This document shows positions 1-7,470 of a stretch of DNA of 64,000 nucleotides, in pieces. The translations under genes were made by a program, and so were the position numbers. The notes under the pieces are model-generated. The model saw nothing but the letters and a program-made list of their open reading frames with translations. It ran no database searches and was not told where the DNA came from. The DNA comes from NAT127 sp034717695 (GTDB lineage: Bacteria; Pseudomonadota; Gammaproteobacteria; Pseudomonadales; Porticoccaceae). Each line of letters begins with the position of its first letter. Position 1 is the first letter of the stretch. The stretch is from assembly GCA_034717695.1 (NCBI GenBank), contig JAYELS010000038.1, forward strand, positions 90,407-154,406, in the 5' to 3' direction.

Positions 1-1566
1 CATGAGCCGTTCGTTGAGCATGTCGAGCATGGCGAGGGCGGTGGCATCGATGCTGCTGACCGACGACATCACCAGCACCAGGTGGCGGGTCTCGGGCTGC
101 TGTTCCAGGGCCTTGAGGATAAAGCGCTCCACCGCCTCGGCGTTGCCGAAAAACAGGTTCTCGTCCACCCGCAGCACCAGCAGGTCGCGGCGGGTCTCCA
201 CCTTGTAGCGCTTGACGTTGCGGAAGTGCTCGGTGCCGGGTACCCGGCCGACCACGGCGATATGGGGGCGACTGGCGCGCCACACCAGGGTGGCCAGGGA
301 CAGACCGATGCCAATCCCGATGCCCACCTCCACCCCCGCCGCCAGCACCCCGAGGGCGGTGCCGGCCTGGGCGAGGCCCTCGGCCCGGTCGTAGCGCCAG
401 TTGTGGCGCAGGGAGGCGACATCCACCAGGGCGAAGGCGGCGACGATGATGGTGGCCGCCAACACCGCCATGGGCAGGGCGCTGAACAAACCGGTGCCAA
501 ACAGCAGCACCAGGGCGATCAACAGGGCGGCGAAAACACCGGCGAGGGGTGTGTTGGCCCCCGCCTCCGCATTGACGGCGGTGCGGGAGAACCCGCCGGT
601 GACCGGCAGCGCACCGGACAGGCCGCTGACGATATTGGCGGCACCGAGGCCGAGCAGCTCGGCATTGGTATCGATGCGCTGGCGGTGGCGGCTGGCGAAT
701 CCCTGGGCGATGGACACCGTCTCGACAAAGCCCACGAGGCCGATGATCAGCGCCGGCAACCAAAGCGCCTCCACCAGGGCGAGGCTGATGGCGGGCGCCA
801 CTGCCCGGGGCAGGCCCTCGGGTATGGGCCCCACCACCGCCAGGCGTTCGCGCCAGTCGAGGGCCACCACCAGCGCGGCGCTGGCGAGCACCACCACCAT
901 GGGGACGAGGCGGGTGGCGAGGGACGCGGCTTCGACGCCGAGCCCCATCCGCGCCAACAGGGGCCGAAGACCCAGCCGCGCCAGCACCAGAATCAGCATC
1001 GCGCCAAGGCCCACCGCCGCGGTGAGGGGTTGGTAGCTCTCCGCCTGCTCCACGATGCCCCGCAACAGGGCCAGCGCCGTGTCGCCGTCACCGGCGATCC
1101 CCAGCAGCGGCCGCAGCTGGCCGATGATGATCAGCAGCGCCGCGCCGCTGATGAAACCGCTGATCACCGGGTGGCTGAGAAACTGCGCCAGGGCGCCGAG
1201 ACGCAAGAGCCCCAGGGCAAACAGCATGATCCCCGACAACAGGGCCAGGGTGACGGCGCCGGCGATGTAGTCCGGCGTGCCCGGCGCCGCCACCGGGGCG
1301 AGGGCCGCGGCGGTCATCAGCGCGATCACCGCCACCGGCCCCACCGACAGCACCATGGAGGAGCCAAACAGGGCATAGGCCACCAAGGGCAGCACGCTGG
1401 CGTAGAGGCCGAGCTGGGCGGGCAAGCCCGCCAGGGCCGCATAGGCGAGCCCCTGGGGCACCACCAGCAGGGTGACCACCAGGGCCGCCGTCAGATCCCC
1501 CGCCAGATAGCCCCGCCGGTAGCCGCGAAGCCAGGGGGGCAGCACGGTGCCTGCCCGTATCCCCAT
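1..1566 (-). CDS. SulP family anion transporter with STAS domain (3' end cut by window edge)
   Basis: The visible 522 residues begin at an ATG and run off the left edge with no stop. They form a chain of hydrophobic helices typical of SulP/SLC26 permeases, including the N-terminal pattern LVVPQGLAYAALAGLP and the segment ALPVTGGFSRTAVNAEAGA. From about residue 450 the protein turns soluble, with VDENLFFGNAEA and VMSSVSSIDATALAML, the start of a cytoplasmic STAS domain. Family members move sulfate, bicarbonate or other anions across the inner membrane; the substrate cannot be read from sequence. It lies 7 bp behind a YeeE/YedE gene and is probably the last cistron of a sulfur-linked operon headed by an ArsR-type repressor, which favours sulfate or a related oxyanion. 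Confidence 0.93.
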   Translation of the reverse strand, partial: MGIRAGTVLPPWLRGYRRGYLAGDLTAALVVTLLVVPQGLAYAALAGLPAQLGLYASVLPLVAYALFGSSMVLSVGPVAVIALMTAAALAPVAAPGTPDYIAGAVTLALLSGIMLFALGLLRLGALAQFLSHPVISGFISGAALLIIIGQLRPLLGIAGDGDTALALLRGIVEQAESYQPLTAAVGLGAMLILVLARLGLRPLLARMGLGVEAASLATRLVPMVVVLASAALVVALDWRERLAVVGPIPEGLPRAVAPAISLALVEALWLPALIIGLVGFVETVSIAQGFASRHRQRIDTNAELLGLGAANIVSGLSGALPVTGGFSRTAVNAEAGANTPLAGVFAALLIALVLLFGTGLFSALPMAVLAATIIVAAFALVDVASLRHNWRYDRAEGLAQAGTALGVLAAGVEVGIGIGIGLSLATLVWRASRPHIAVVGRVPGTEHFRNVKRYKVETRRDLLVLRVDENLFFGNAEAVERFILKALEQQPETRHLVLVMSSVSSIDATALAMLDMLNERLM

Positions 1567-1573
1567 CGCCGGA

Positions 1574-1999
1574 TCAGCCCCTCGCGGGGCGCTGGAGCAC
1601 TTCGTAAACCCCCATCCCCGCCAGCATCGCCAGGGTGAAGACCGCGGCCTTCAGCTCCCCCGCCCCCAGGGCCACCAGCGCCGGCCCCGGGCAGAATCCC
1701 GCAAGGCCCCAGCCGATGCCAAAGCCCAGGCTGCCCAGCACCAGGGGCCGGTCGATGTCCCGCCGGGTGGGCACCTGCAGGGGCGCCCCCAGCAGGGACA
1801 GGGCGCGCTTGCCGGCAAAGCCGAAACCCACCAGGCCCACCGCCACCGCGCCACCCATCACCAGCGCCAGGGAGGGATCCCAGGCCCCGGCGAGGTCGAG
1901 AAACCCGAGCACCTTGGCGGGATTGGCCATGCCCGAGGTGAGCAGCCCGAGGCCGAACAGCAGCCCCACGGCGAACGCCGATACCAGATACCTGTTCAT
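1574..1999 (-). CDS. YeeE/YedE family membrane protein, second copy (DUF6691-like)
   Basis: This 141-residue membrane protein starts MNRYLVSAFAVGLLFGLGLLTSGMANPAKVLGFLDL, with the LTSGM and P-KV-GFLD pattern of the short YeeE/YedE half-proteins. It also carries GWGLAGFCPGPALVALG, which holds the cysteine typical of the thiosulfate/sulfur transporter fold. The start is supported by GGGAGG five bases upstream. It sits directly behind the first YeeE/YedE gene. In paired systems the two short proteins together correspond to one full-length YeeE (TsuA), which takes up thiosulfate or handles sulfane sulfur. Role in this organism is inferred from family and from the sulfur-type repressor upstream. 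Confidence 0.88.
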   Translation of the reverse strand: MNRYLVSAFAVGLLFGLGLLTSGMANPAKVLGFLDLAGAWDPSLALVMGGAVAVGLVGFGFAGKRALSLLGAPLQVPTRRDIDRPLVLGSLGFGIGWGLAGFCPGPALVALGAGELKAAVFTLAMLAGMGVYEVLQRPARG

Positions 2000-2000
2000 G

Positions 2001-2435
2001 TCAGCCTCCCAATACATGGCGGATGATGTAGACGGTGACAAAGCCGCTGGCCATGAAGGCCAGGGTCGCCACTAGGGAGCGGGGGGAGAGCCGCGACAGG
2101 CCGCAGACCCCGTGGCCGCTGGTGCAACCGGCGCCGTAGCGGGTGCTGATGCCGACCAGCAATCCCGCGGCGATCAACAGCGGGTAGCCGGCGTCGACGG
2201 TGATGGCCGGCAGGGCACCGGCCAGCCCCCAGAGCAGCGGCGCCACCAGGATGCCGGCCACGAAGGCCAGGCGCCAGGCGATGTCCCCGGCCCTGGGCCG
2301 CAGCAGCCCGCCGAGGATGCCGGAAATCCCCGCGATGCGGCCATTGAGAAGGATGAACAGCACCGCGGCGAGGCCTATCAAAAGGCCCCCCAGCAGCGAG
2401 GGCAGCGGGGTGAAGGCGGACCAGTCAATTGTCAC
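2001..2435 (-). CDS. YeeE/YedE family membrane protein, first copy
   Basis: A 144-residue protein with about four transmembrane segments. It has the family signatures GRIAGISGILGG near residue 35 and RYGAGCTSGHGVCGLSRLSPRSLVAT near residue 100, in which two cysteines lie in the sulfur-handling loop. The start is GTG, preceded at the right distance by AAGGAG, and overlaps the end of the ArsR-type gene by 11 bases, so the two are probably translationally coupled. It is the partner of the YeeE/YedE gene downstream. Known relatives transport thiosulfate or sulfane sulfur and are often next to persulfide-responsive repressors and sulfurtransferases; no sulfurtransferase is seen here. Confidence 0.9.
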   Translation of the reverse strand: MTIDWSAFTPLPSLLGGLLIGLAAVLFILLNGRIAGISGILGGLLRPRAGDIAWRLAFVAGILVAPLLWGLAGALPAITVDAGYPLLIAAGLLVGISTRYGAGCTSGHGVCGLSRLSPRSLVATLAFMASGFVTVYIIRHVLGG

Positions 2436-2814
2436 GGGTAACTCCTTGCCCCTCGGGGGGCGTGGTGGCGGTGGGCATGGGTGAAGAGGTGTCGGCGCTG
2501 GCGGGCCCGCAATACAGGGCGTACAGCACCTGCAGGATCGCCAGGGCGCGGGGATCGGCGACGCTGTAGTAGACCCGGCGGCCGTCGCGCCGGCAGGCCA
2601 CCAGGCCCTCCCGGCGCAGCACGCCGAGCTGCTGGGAGAGGCTCGGCTGGCGGATGCCGAGGCGGGTTTCGATCTCCCCGACGCTCAGTTCCTCCCGGCT
2701 GAGCTGACACAGCAACAGCAGCCGATCCCCGTGGGCGAGGCCGCGCAGCATGGCGCAGGCCTCACCGGCGGCGGTGCGGAGGGTGTCGACGTCGAGGGCG
2801 TGGGTGTCGGCCAT
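2425..2814 (-). CDS. ArsR/SmtB family repressor, BigR/SqrR/YgaV-like
   Basis: A 129-residue winged-helix regulator. The recognition region reads LSVGEIETRLGIRQPSLSQQLGVLRREGLV and the wing DGRRVYYSVADPRA. It contains a cysteine in LLLLCQLSREE (around residue 35) and another near the C-terminus in YALYCGPA. Two cysteines in these positions are the hallmark of the persulfide- and polysulfide-sensing branch (SqrR, BigR, YgaV), where oxidation links them and releases DNA. It is the first gene of a YeeE/YedE-SulP operon, so it probably represses that operon until reactive sulfur appears. Metal-sensing ArsR proteins use other ligand sets, but the assignment to sulfur sensing is inference. Confidence 0.9.
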   Translation of the reverse strand: MADTHALDVDTLRTAAGEACAMLRGLAHGDRLLLLCQLSREELSVGEIETRLGIRQPSLSQQLGVLRREGLVACRRDGRRVYYSVADPRALAILQVLYALYCGPASADTSSPMPTATTPPEGQGVTRDN

Positions 2815-2843
2815 TGCTGGGCAATCCGTGGTGGATGCCCATC

Positions 2844-2861
2844 AATATAGGTCTGGATATT
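2844..2861. promoter_or_regulatory. AT-rich inverted repeat, candidate ArsR-type operator
   Basis: AATAT and ATATT form a 5-8-5 inverted repeat about 30 bases upstream of the ArsR-type start, inside a short AT-rich island in otherwise GC-rich DNA. Its position fits an autoregulatory operator over the promoter. No binding consensus has been tested. Confidence 0.45.
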
Positions 2862-2909
2862 ATATTTTCAAGTAGATTGTTTGCCGGGCCGGGCCTCGGC
2901 TGCCGATCA

Positions 2910-4091
2910 TCAGCCGCCGATCATCAGATCCGGGCCCAGGGTGATGCCGGGCTCGAACTCCCAGGGGGCGGCGTGGCGATTTTCCTCCTTGGCGTCCCGG
3001 CTGGGGCTGGCGATGCCCAGGTAGCGGGCCGCTTCCCGGTAGAGATCGGGGCGGTAGCAACGCTGCACCAGCGCCTGGCAGACATCGTCCCCCACCGGCT
3101 TGCCGAGCATGGCGCAGCCCTCCCGCAGCAGCCACTGGGCGTGGGAGCGCCAGGGAAACCCCGCCTGGTAGCGGTGAAATACCAGAAAATCCGCCAGCCA
3201 CCGGGGCGGCTGGTTCTTGGCGAAGCCGAACTCCCCGGTCAGGGACGACACCAGCACCCGCACCGGCAGGTCCAGGTAGCGGGGATCGCTGAGCACCTCC
3301 GCCGCCTCCCGGCGCCGCGCCGGCTCCGCCAGCTCCCGGCAGGCCTCCATCAACGCCAGCCGCAGCCGCAGGTGGGTGGCCGGGTGGTGGTTGTGCCAGT
3401 GCTCGGTGACCCCGAGGACTTTCTCCGGGGCGTTGTTCCAGATGTCGTGGCCGGTGGCGGCCACCACGCCGATGCCCTGTTGTACCGCCACGCTGCTCCA
3501 GGGCTCGCCGACACAAAAGCCGTCGATGATGCCCCGCGCCAGGCTGTCGCACATCTGCTCCGGGGGCAGCACGATGATGCGCACATCCCGGTCGGGGTCG
3601 ATGCCGCCGGCCTTGAGCCACAGGCGCAGCTGAAAGCTGTGGGTCGAGAAGGCATGGACAGTGGCGAAGGTGAGGGGCTGGCCCGGCTCCCGCTCCAGCC
3701 GGCCCTTGAGGGCCCGGGCGGTGGCGAGGGCAGCGGGGCGACTGGCATCGCCGAGACCGAGCTGGTCCCAGAGGGCGCTGGCGAGGGTCAGGGCATTGCC
3801 GTTGAGGCTCAGGGACAGGCCGGTGAGCAGATTGGCGCGGATGCCCCCGGCCCCCAGGGTGGTCATCATCGGCAGGGGCGAGAGCAGATGGGCGGCGTCG
3901 AGCTTGCCCACCACCAGCTTGTCCCGCAGATTGGCCCAGGACACCTCCCGCACCAGGGTGACATCGAGCCCATGGCGGGCAAAAGTGCCCCCTTCCAGGG
4001 CCATGATCAGCGGTGCGCTGTCGGTGAGGCGCATGAAACCGACGCTGATGGCGGCCTTTTCCGGCGGCGCCAGTTGGCTGTTGCTGGTCAT
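2910..4091 (-). CDS. nasS: NasS-type nitrate sensor (NrtA-like periplasmic-binding fold, cytoplasmic)
   Basis: A 393-residue protein of the NrtA/CmpA binding-protein family. Motifs include VGFMRLTDSAPLIMALEGGTF at the N-terminus, KLDAAHLLSPLPMMTTLG and DGFCVGEPWSSVAVQQGIG. It has no signal peptide or lipobox, unlike the periplasmic NrtA, which points to the cytoplasmic sensor NasS. In characterised NasS-NasT systems NasS holds NasT when nitrate is absent and releases it when nitrate or nitrite binds. Its ATG shares one base with the nasT stop (TGATG) and is preceded by AAGGAG, so the pair is coupled. The order nasT-nasS matches Paracoccus; no nitrate reductase or transporter gene follows here. 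Confidence 0.88.
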   Translation of the reverse strand: MTSNSQLAPPEKAAISVGFMRLTDSAPLIMALEGGTFARHGLDVTLVREVSWANLRDKLVVGKLDAAHLLSPLPMMTTLGAGGIRANLLTGLSLSLNGNALTLASALWDQLGLGDASRPAALATARALKGRLEREPGQPLTFATVHAFSTHSFQLRLWLKAGGIDPDRDVRIIVLPPEQMCDSLARGIIDGFCVGEPWSSVAVQQGIGVVAATGHDIWNNAPEKVLGVTEHWHNHHPATHLRLRLALMEACRELAEPARRREAAEVLSDPRYLDLPVRVLVSSLTGEFGFAKNQPPRWLADFLVFHRYQAGFPWRSHAQWLLREGCAMLGKPVGDDVCQALVQRCYRPDLYREAARYLGIASPSRDAKEENRHAAPWEFEPGITLGPDLMIGG

Positions 4092-4711
4092 CAGGTGCTC
4101 CTTTTGCCCTTGTCGCTGGTCTTGGGTGAGAGGGTCGCCAGTACGGTTTTCGCCACCGCCGGCAGGCGTTGATTGGTGTCCATGGCCAGCTTGGTGAGCA
4201 GGCGGTGGGCATCGTCCTCGCCGATCTTCTGGTGGGCCATCAACAGGCCCTTGGCTTGCTCGATGAGCTTGCGCTCCTCCAGCTGAACGCGGGTGCTGTG
4301 GAGTTCGTCCCGCAGGCTCTGGAAGGCGCGGAACTGGGCGATGGCCACGTCGATGATGGGTTTCACCTGGTCGGGGTTGATGCCCCCCACCAGGTAGGTG
4401 CTGATCCCGGCGGTGACCGCCTGGCGGATATAGTCGGGGTCGTCCTCCTGGGTGAACATCACCACCGGGGTGGGGTTGTGGTGGCTGATGATGGCGAGGC
4501 TTTCGAGCACGTCCCGGTCGGGGGATTCCAGGTCGATCAGCACCACGTCGGGGCGGATGCGCTCGATCTGGAACAGCAACCCCGCCGCCGAGGGAATCAC
4601 CAGGCTGACCTCGAAGCCACACCCCCATAGCCGCTCCTCCACCATGGCGGCCCGGGCCGGATTGTCGTCCACCAGCATCACCCGCACCGCGGGCGCGATC
4701 TCCGCCGTCAA
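4091..4711 (-). CDS. nasT: NasT-type ANTAR response regulator (antiterminator)
   Basis: Receiver-like domain at residues about 10-130 (VMLVDDNPARAAMVEERL, then RPDVVLIDLESPDRDVLESL) followed by a C-terminal ANTAR RNA-binding domain (EERKLIEQAKGLLMAHQKIGEDDAHRLL). NasT proteins bind paired hairpins in leader RNAs of nitrate assimilation operons and prevent termination. The start chosen is TTG at 4711 with GAGGGGAGG seven bases upstream, giving 206 residues, close to the family length. An ATG with a better ribosome site lies at 4752 but is out of frame by one base across a run of six Gs on the plus strand. Either a short leader peptide is real or one base is missing from the assembly. Confidence 0.87.
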   Translation of the reverse strand: MTAEIAPAVRVMLVDDNPARAAMVEERLWGCGFEVSLVIPSAAGLLFQIERIRPDVVLIDLESPDRDVLESLAIISHHNPTPVVMFTQEDDPDYIRQAVTAGISTYLVGGINPDQVKPIIDVAIAQFRAFQSLRDELHSTRVQLEERKLIEQAKGLLMAHQKIGEDDAHRLLTKLAMDTNQRLPAVAKTVLATLSPKTSDKGKRST

Positions 4712-4752
4712 AGGGGGGCCCTCCCCTCGGCGCTGTTCAGGGTGACGATCAT
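4708..4752 (-). other. Possible 14-codon leader peptide, or the true nasT start displaced by an indel
   Basis: ATG at 4752 is preceded by GGAG at good spacing and opens a 14-codon frame (MIVTLNSAEGRAPL) whose TGA overlaps the TTG start proposed for nasT (TTGA). Adding one base to the adjacent homopolymer would join this frame to nasT. Both readings are open. Confidence 0.4.
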
Positions 4753-4794
4753 GTTGTTCTCCGTTGACAGGTTGGCGTTGTCGAGCCCCTCCCG

Positions 4795-4822
4795 GGATGC
4801 GCGGGCCAGGGCCCGCGCATCC
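4795..4822. other. 12-bp perfect hairpin in the nasT 5' leader
   Basis: The arms GGATGCGCGGGC and GCCCGCGCATCC pair perfectly around a four-base loop, about 40-70 bases upstream of the nasT translation start and on its transcript if transcription begins upstream. There is no T-tract on the 3' side in the nasT direction, so it does not look like an intrinsic terminator. NasT binds RNA hairpins, but the usual paired hexaloop motif was not recognised here. Confidence 0.5.
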
Positions 4823-5229
4823 ATAAAAAATGCCCACCCGGACAGGGGCAGGCATCGGCGCCGAAGGGTCTCTCGCCAGGGTTATACAAATTCCGTACCA
4901 GAGCCTAGCAGGGGCAAAAAGTGGGCGCCCGCCACAGGGCAGGCCGCCCCGGGCACCAAAGTCGGGCGCGGTACCGCCATCCGCGCCCCAAAACAGCCCG
5001 GGAAATGCCGGCTGACCGGGGGCGGCATTGGCGCTGGCAGCCTGTCGGACTTAGGCGTTCGTCACGAGGGGAAGTCCGGTTTGAGTCATGTTTTGGGCAA
5101 TTTTGAGGATAATTGTGGTGCTATTTGACGAAGAATTGCTCAAAAAGTGGCCAAATCCGGCTTTTCCGCAGTAGAACAGCCCTGAGCCCGACAGGCTGCT
5201 AGAATGGACCATTGCCCAGCGATTACCCC
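4823..5229. other. Intergenic region between divergent nasT and regB, no gene seen
   Basis: About 400 bases with no convincing coding frame. The right half (5080-5150) is AT-richer and probably holds the regB promoter. A TAGAAT element at 5200-5205 could be a -10 box but has no good -35. No palindrome stands out. Confidence 0.5.
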
Positions 5230-6549
5230 ATGGCCCCAGTCACCGCCCACTCCGCCGCCCATCAGAACCTGCGCACCCTGTGCCTGATCCGCCTGATTCC
5301 CTTCGGCGGGCAGACCCTCGCGGCCCTCTACCTCGCCCTCGCCGGCGGCTGGCAGCTGCCCTGGCCGCCCCTTGCGGCACTGCTGGCGGCCTTCGCCGCG
5401 CTGATCGCCCTGTCCTGGCGTCGCGCCCAGAATCCCCGCCCCATCGCCGACGGGGAGTTCTTCGCCCAGCTGGTGGCGGATGCGCTGATACTCACCCTGC
5501 TGCTCTATCTCTCCGGCGGCGCCACCAACCCCTTCGTGTCCTACTACCTGGTGCCCATCACCATCGCCGCCATCACCCTGCCCCGGGGCCTCACCCTCGC
5601 CATCGGCCTGCTGTGCGTAGCGGCCTACGGCGGGCTGCTGTTCTGGCATGTGGCGGTCCCCGCCCTCGCCCCGCCCGCCAGCGGCCACGGCGGCCACGGC
5701 GACGCCGGACTCAACAGCCATGTGCTCGGCATGTGGGTGAACTTCGCGGTCAGCGCCCTGTTGATCATCGTCTTCGTGACCCGCATGGCGGCGGCGGTGA
5801 AGGCCCGGGACCAGGCCCTGCTGCGCCAGGGGGCGGAGGCCCGGGCGCGGCAGCTGGAGGACGAGCAGTTGCTGGCGGTGGCCACCCTCGCCGCCAGCGC
5901 CGCCCACGATCTCGGCACCCCCCTGAACACCATCCGCCTGATCGCCGACGACTGGCGCTCGCCGCCCCCCGACGGCGACGTCGCCGCCTGCCGGGAGGAC
6001 ATGGCGCTGATCAGCACCCAGGTGACCCGCTGCCAGGACAGCCTGCGCAAACTGAGCGCCACCGCCCGGGCCTTTTCCCGCCAGGAGAGCGAGGAGCAGG
6101 ACGCCCATAGCTATTTCACCGAGCTGGTGGATCGCTGGCTGCTGATGCGCCCGGACGTCAATGCCCGCTGCGAGATCGCCGACGGCGAGGCCGTCGCGGT
6201 CAACTTCCATCCCTCCCTGGCGGCGTCGATCCACAACATCCTCAACAACGCCGCCGACGCCAGCCCCGACCACGTGGCGATCACTGTCCGCTGGGACCGG
6301 GAGCGGGCCACCGTCGCCATCCGCGACCGGGGCCCCGGCATCGACCCGGCCCGGGCCGACGGCGGCAACGGCCCCCAGGCCAGCGACAAGCGCGACGGCC
6401 TCGGCCTCGGGCTGTTCCTGTCCCGGTCGATCCTCGCCCGCCACGGCGCCAGCATCGACCTCAGCCCCCACCCCGAGGGGGGCACCCTGGCGGTGATCCA
6501 GCTGCCCCTGGCGGCCTCCCGCCACCCATCCGACGAGCCATTGCCATGA
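5230..6549 (+). CDS. regB: RegB/PrrB/RoxS-type redox sensor histidine kinase
   Basis: A 439-residue membrane kinase. The N-terminal half carries about six transmembrane helices and the motif GGATNPFVSYYLVP, matching the GGXXNPF quinone-sensing heptapeptide of RegB. The phosphorylated histidine lies in SAAHDLGTPLNTIRL near residue 225, and a cysteine in QVTRCQDSLRKLS matches the redox-active cysteine of the dimerisation region. ATP-binding motifs are NILNNAADASPDH, RDRGPGIDP and GLGLGLFLSRSIL. RegB senses the quinone pool and controls respiration, and in phototrophs photosynthesis, through RegA. The ATG at 5230 is used; an in-frame TTG at 5212 is possible. It overlaps the regA start as ATGA. 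Confidence 0.92.
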   Translation: MAPVTAHSAAHQNLRTLCLIRLIPFGGQTLAALYLALAGGWQLPWPPLAALLAAFAALIALSWRRAQNPRPIADGEFFAQLVADALILTLLLYLSGGATNPFVSYYLVPITIAAITLPRGLTLAIGLLCVAAYGGLLFWHVAVPALAPPASGHGGHGDAGLNSHVLGMWVNFAVSALLIIVFVTRMAAAVKARDQALLRQGAEARARQLEDEQLLAVATLAASAAHDLGTPLNTIRLIADDWRSPPPDGDVAACREDMALISTQVTRCQDSLRKLSATARAFSRQESEEQDAHSYFTELVDRWLLMRPDVNARCEIADGEAVAVNFHPSLAASIHNILNNAADASPDHVAITVRWDRERATVAIRDRGPGIDPARADGGNGPQASDKRDGLGLGLFLSRSILARHGASIDLSPHPEGGTLAVIQLPLAASRHPSDEPLP

Positions 6550-7082
6550 ATCCCAGCTACCTGATCGTCGACGACGACATCACCTTTGCCGAGACACTGG
6601 CCCGCAGCCTCCACCGCCGGGGTTTCGCCGCCACCATCGCCACCAGCGAGGACAGCGCGCTGTTCTTCTGCGTGAAGCACCGCCCCGACCGGGTAGTGCT
6701 GGATCTAAAGCTGGACAACCGCTCCGGCCTCAACCTCATCGAGAAGCTGCTGGAATTCGTCCCGGAGTGCCGCATCGTGATGCTCACCGGCTATTCCAGC
6801 ATCCCCACCACGGTGGCGGCCATCAAGCTCGGCGCGGTGGACTACCTGTGCAAGCCGGCGTCGGTGGACGACATTCTCGCCGCCTTCGCCCGGGGCGAGG
6901 GGGAGGACGGGGGCAGCGTCGAGCCGCCCGCCTCCCCCACCTCCGTGGATCGCCTGGAGTGGGAACATATCCAGCGGGTACTGAGGGAGCACGAGGGCAA
7001 TATCTCCGCCACCGCGCGGGCCCTCGGCATGCACCGCCGCACCCTCCAGCGCAAGCTGCAAAAGCGCCCGGTGCGGGACTGA
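6546..7082 (+). CDS. regA: RegA/PrrA/RoxR-type response regulator
   Basis: A 178-residue two-domain regulator. The receiver has YLIVDDDITFAETLARSL, the phospho-acceptor in PDRVVLDLKLDNRSGL, and IVMLTGYSSIPTTVAAIKLGAVDYLCKPA, which is highly typical of RegA/ActR. A proline-rich hinge near residues 120-130 leads to a Fis-like helix-turn-helix, GNISATARALGMHRRTLQRKLQKR. It is translationally coupled to the kinase. Orthologues activate or repress genes for terminal oxidases, nitrogen and carbon metabolism under low oxygen. It ends just before a convergent DUF2061 gene. Confidence 0.95.
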   Translation: MNPSYLIVDDDITFAETLARSLHRRGFAATIATSEDSALFFCVKHRPDRVVLDLKLDNRSGLNLIEKLLEFVPECRIVMLTGYSSIPTTVAAIKLGAVDYLCKPASVDDILAAFARGEGEDGGSVEPPASPTSVDRLEWEHIQRVLREHEGNISATARALGMHRRTLQRKLQKRPVRD

Positions 7083-7086
7083 GGCC

Positions 7087-7314
7087 CTACACCTCCAGCC
7101 GACACCAGGGGGCGGGTGCCGGTTCCGACTGCCGGGCCAGGCGCGCCCCATCCAGCCGCTTCCACAGCCGGTCGTGGAAAAAGAACGCCACGGTGTTGAC
7201 CGCCGGCTCCACCAGGGCCACGGCACCCCCCACCACCAGGCTGCCGGTCATCAGCCAGGCCACGGTGAAGGCAATGGCGAAGTGCATCAGGGCGAAGGTC
7301 AGGGTCTTGGTCAT
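7087..7314 (-). CDS. DUF2061 small membrane protein
   Basis: A 75-residue protein, MTKTLTFALMHFAIAFTVAWLMTGSL, followed by a second hydrophobic stretch and VNTVAFFFHDRLWKRL. This is the DUF2061 pattern of two helices and a conserved H-LW motif. Function is unknown for the family. The start at MTKTLTF is chosen because it opens the first helix and matches the usual length. A Fur-box-like sequence lies about 30 bases upstream. Confidence 0.82.
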   Translation of the reverse strand: MTKTLTFALMHFAIAFTVAWLMTGSLVVGGAVALVEPAVNTVAFFFHDRLWKRLDGARLARQSEPAPAPWCRLEV

Positions 7315-7344
7315 GGCAGGCTCCGGGGTTGCTCGCTTTTCACG

Positions 7345-7363
7345 AATGATAACGATTCCCATT
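7345..7363. promoter_or_regulatory. Candidate Fur box between DUF2061 and DUF411 genes
   Basis: The 19-mer AATGATAACGATTCCCATT closely resembles gammaproteobacterial Fur boxes; as a 7-1-7 site (TGATAAC-G-ATTCCCA) it matches the consensus in 11 of 14 positions. It lies 31 bases upstream of the DUF2061 start on the minus strand and about 107 bases upstream of the DUF411 start on the plus strand, so it could serve either gene. Confidence 0.55.
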
Positions 7364-7470
7364 AATAGTGCCAATTAATCCACTTCATCTCAACCATTGG
7401 GTTTGGCTATATTGGCCCCCGCGCCGTCGACAGGGAGTATCATCCCGATCCGCCCCTTTGGAGGAATTCC

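Noticed and set aside
82..1638. 518-codon plus-strand frame over the SulP gene
   Set aside because: It is a Gly/His/Gln-rich antisense frame to a clear SulP transporter.
2902..2927. Direct repeat of GCCGATCATCAG at the nasS end
   Set aside because: Short, overlaps the last codons of nasS, and explained by chance codon repetition.
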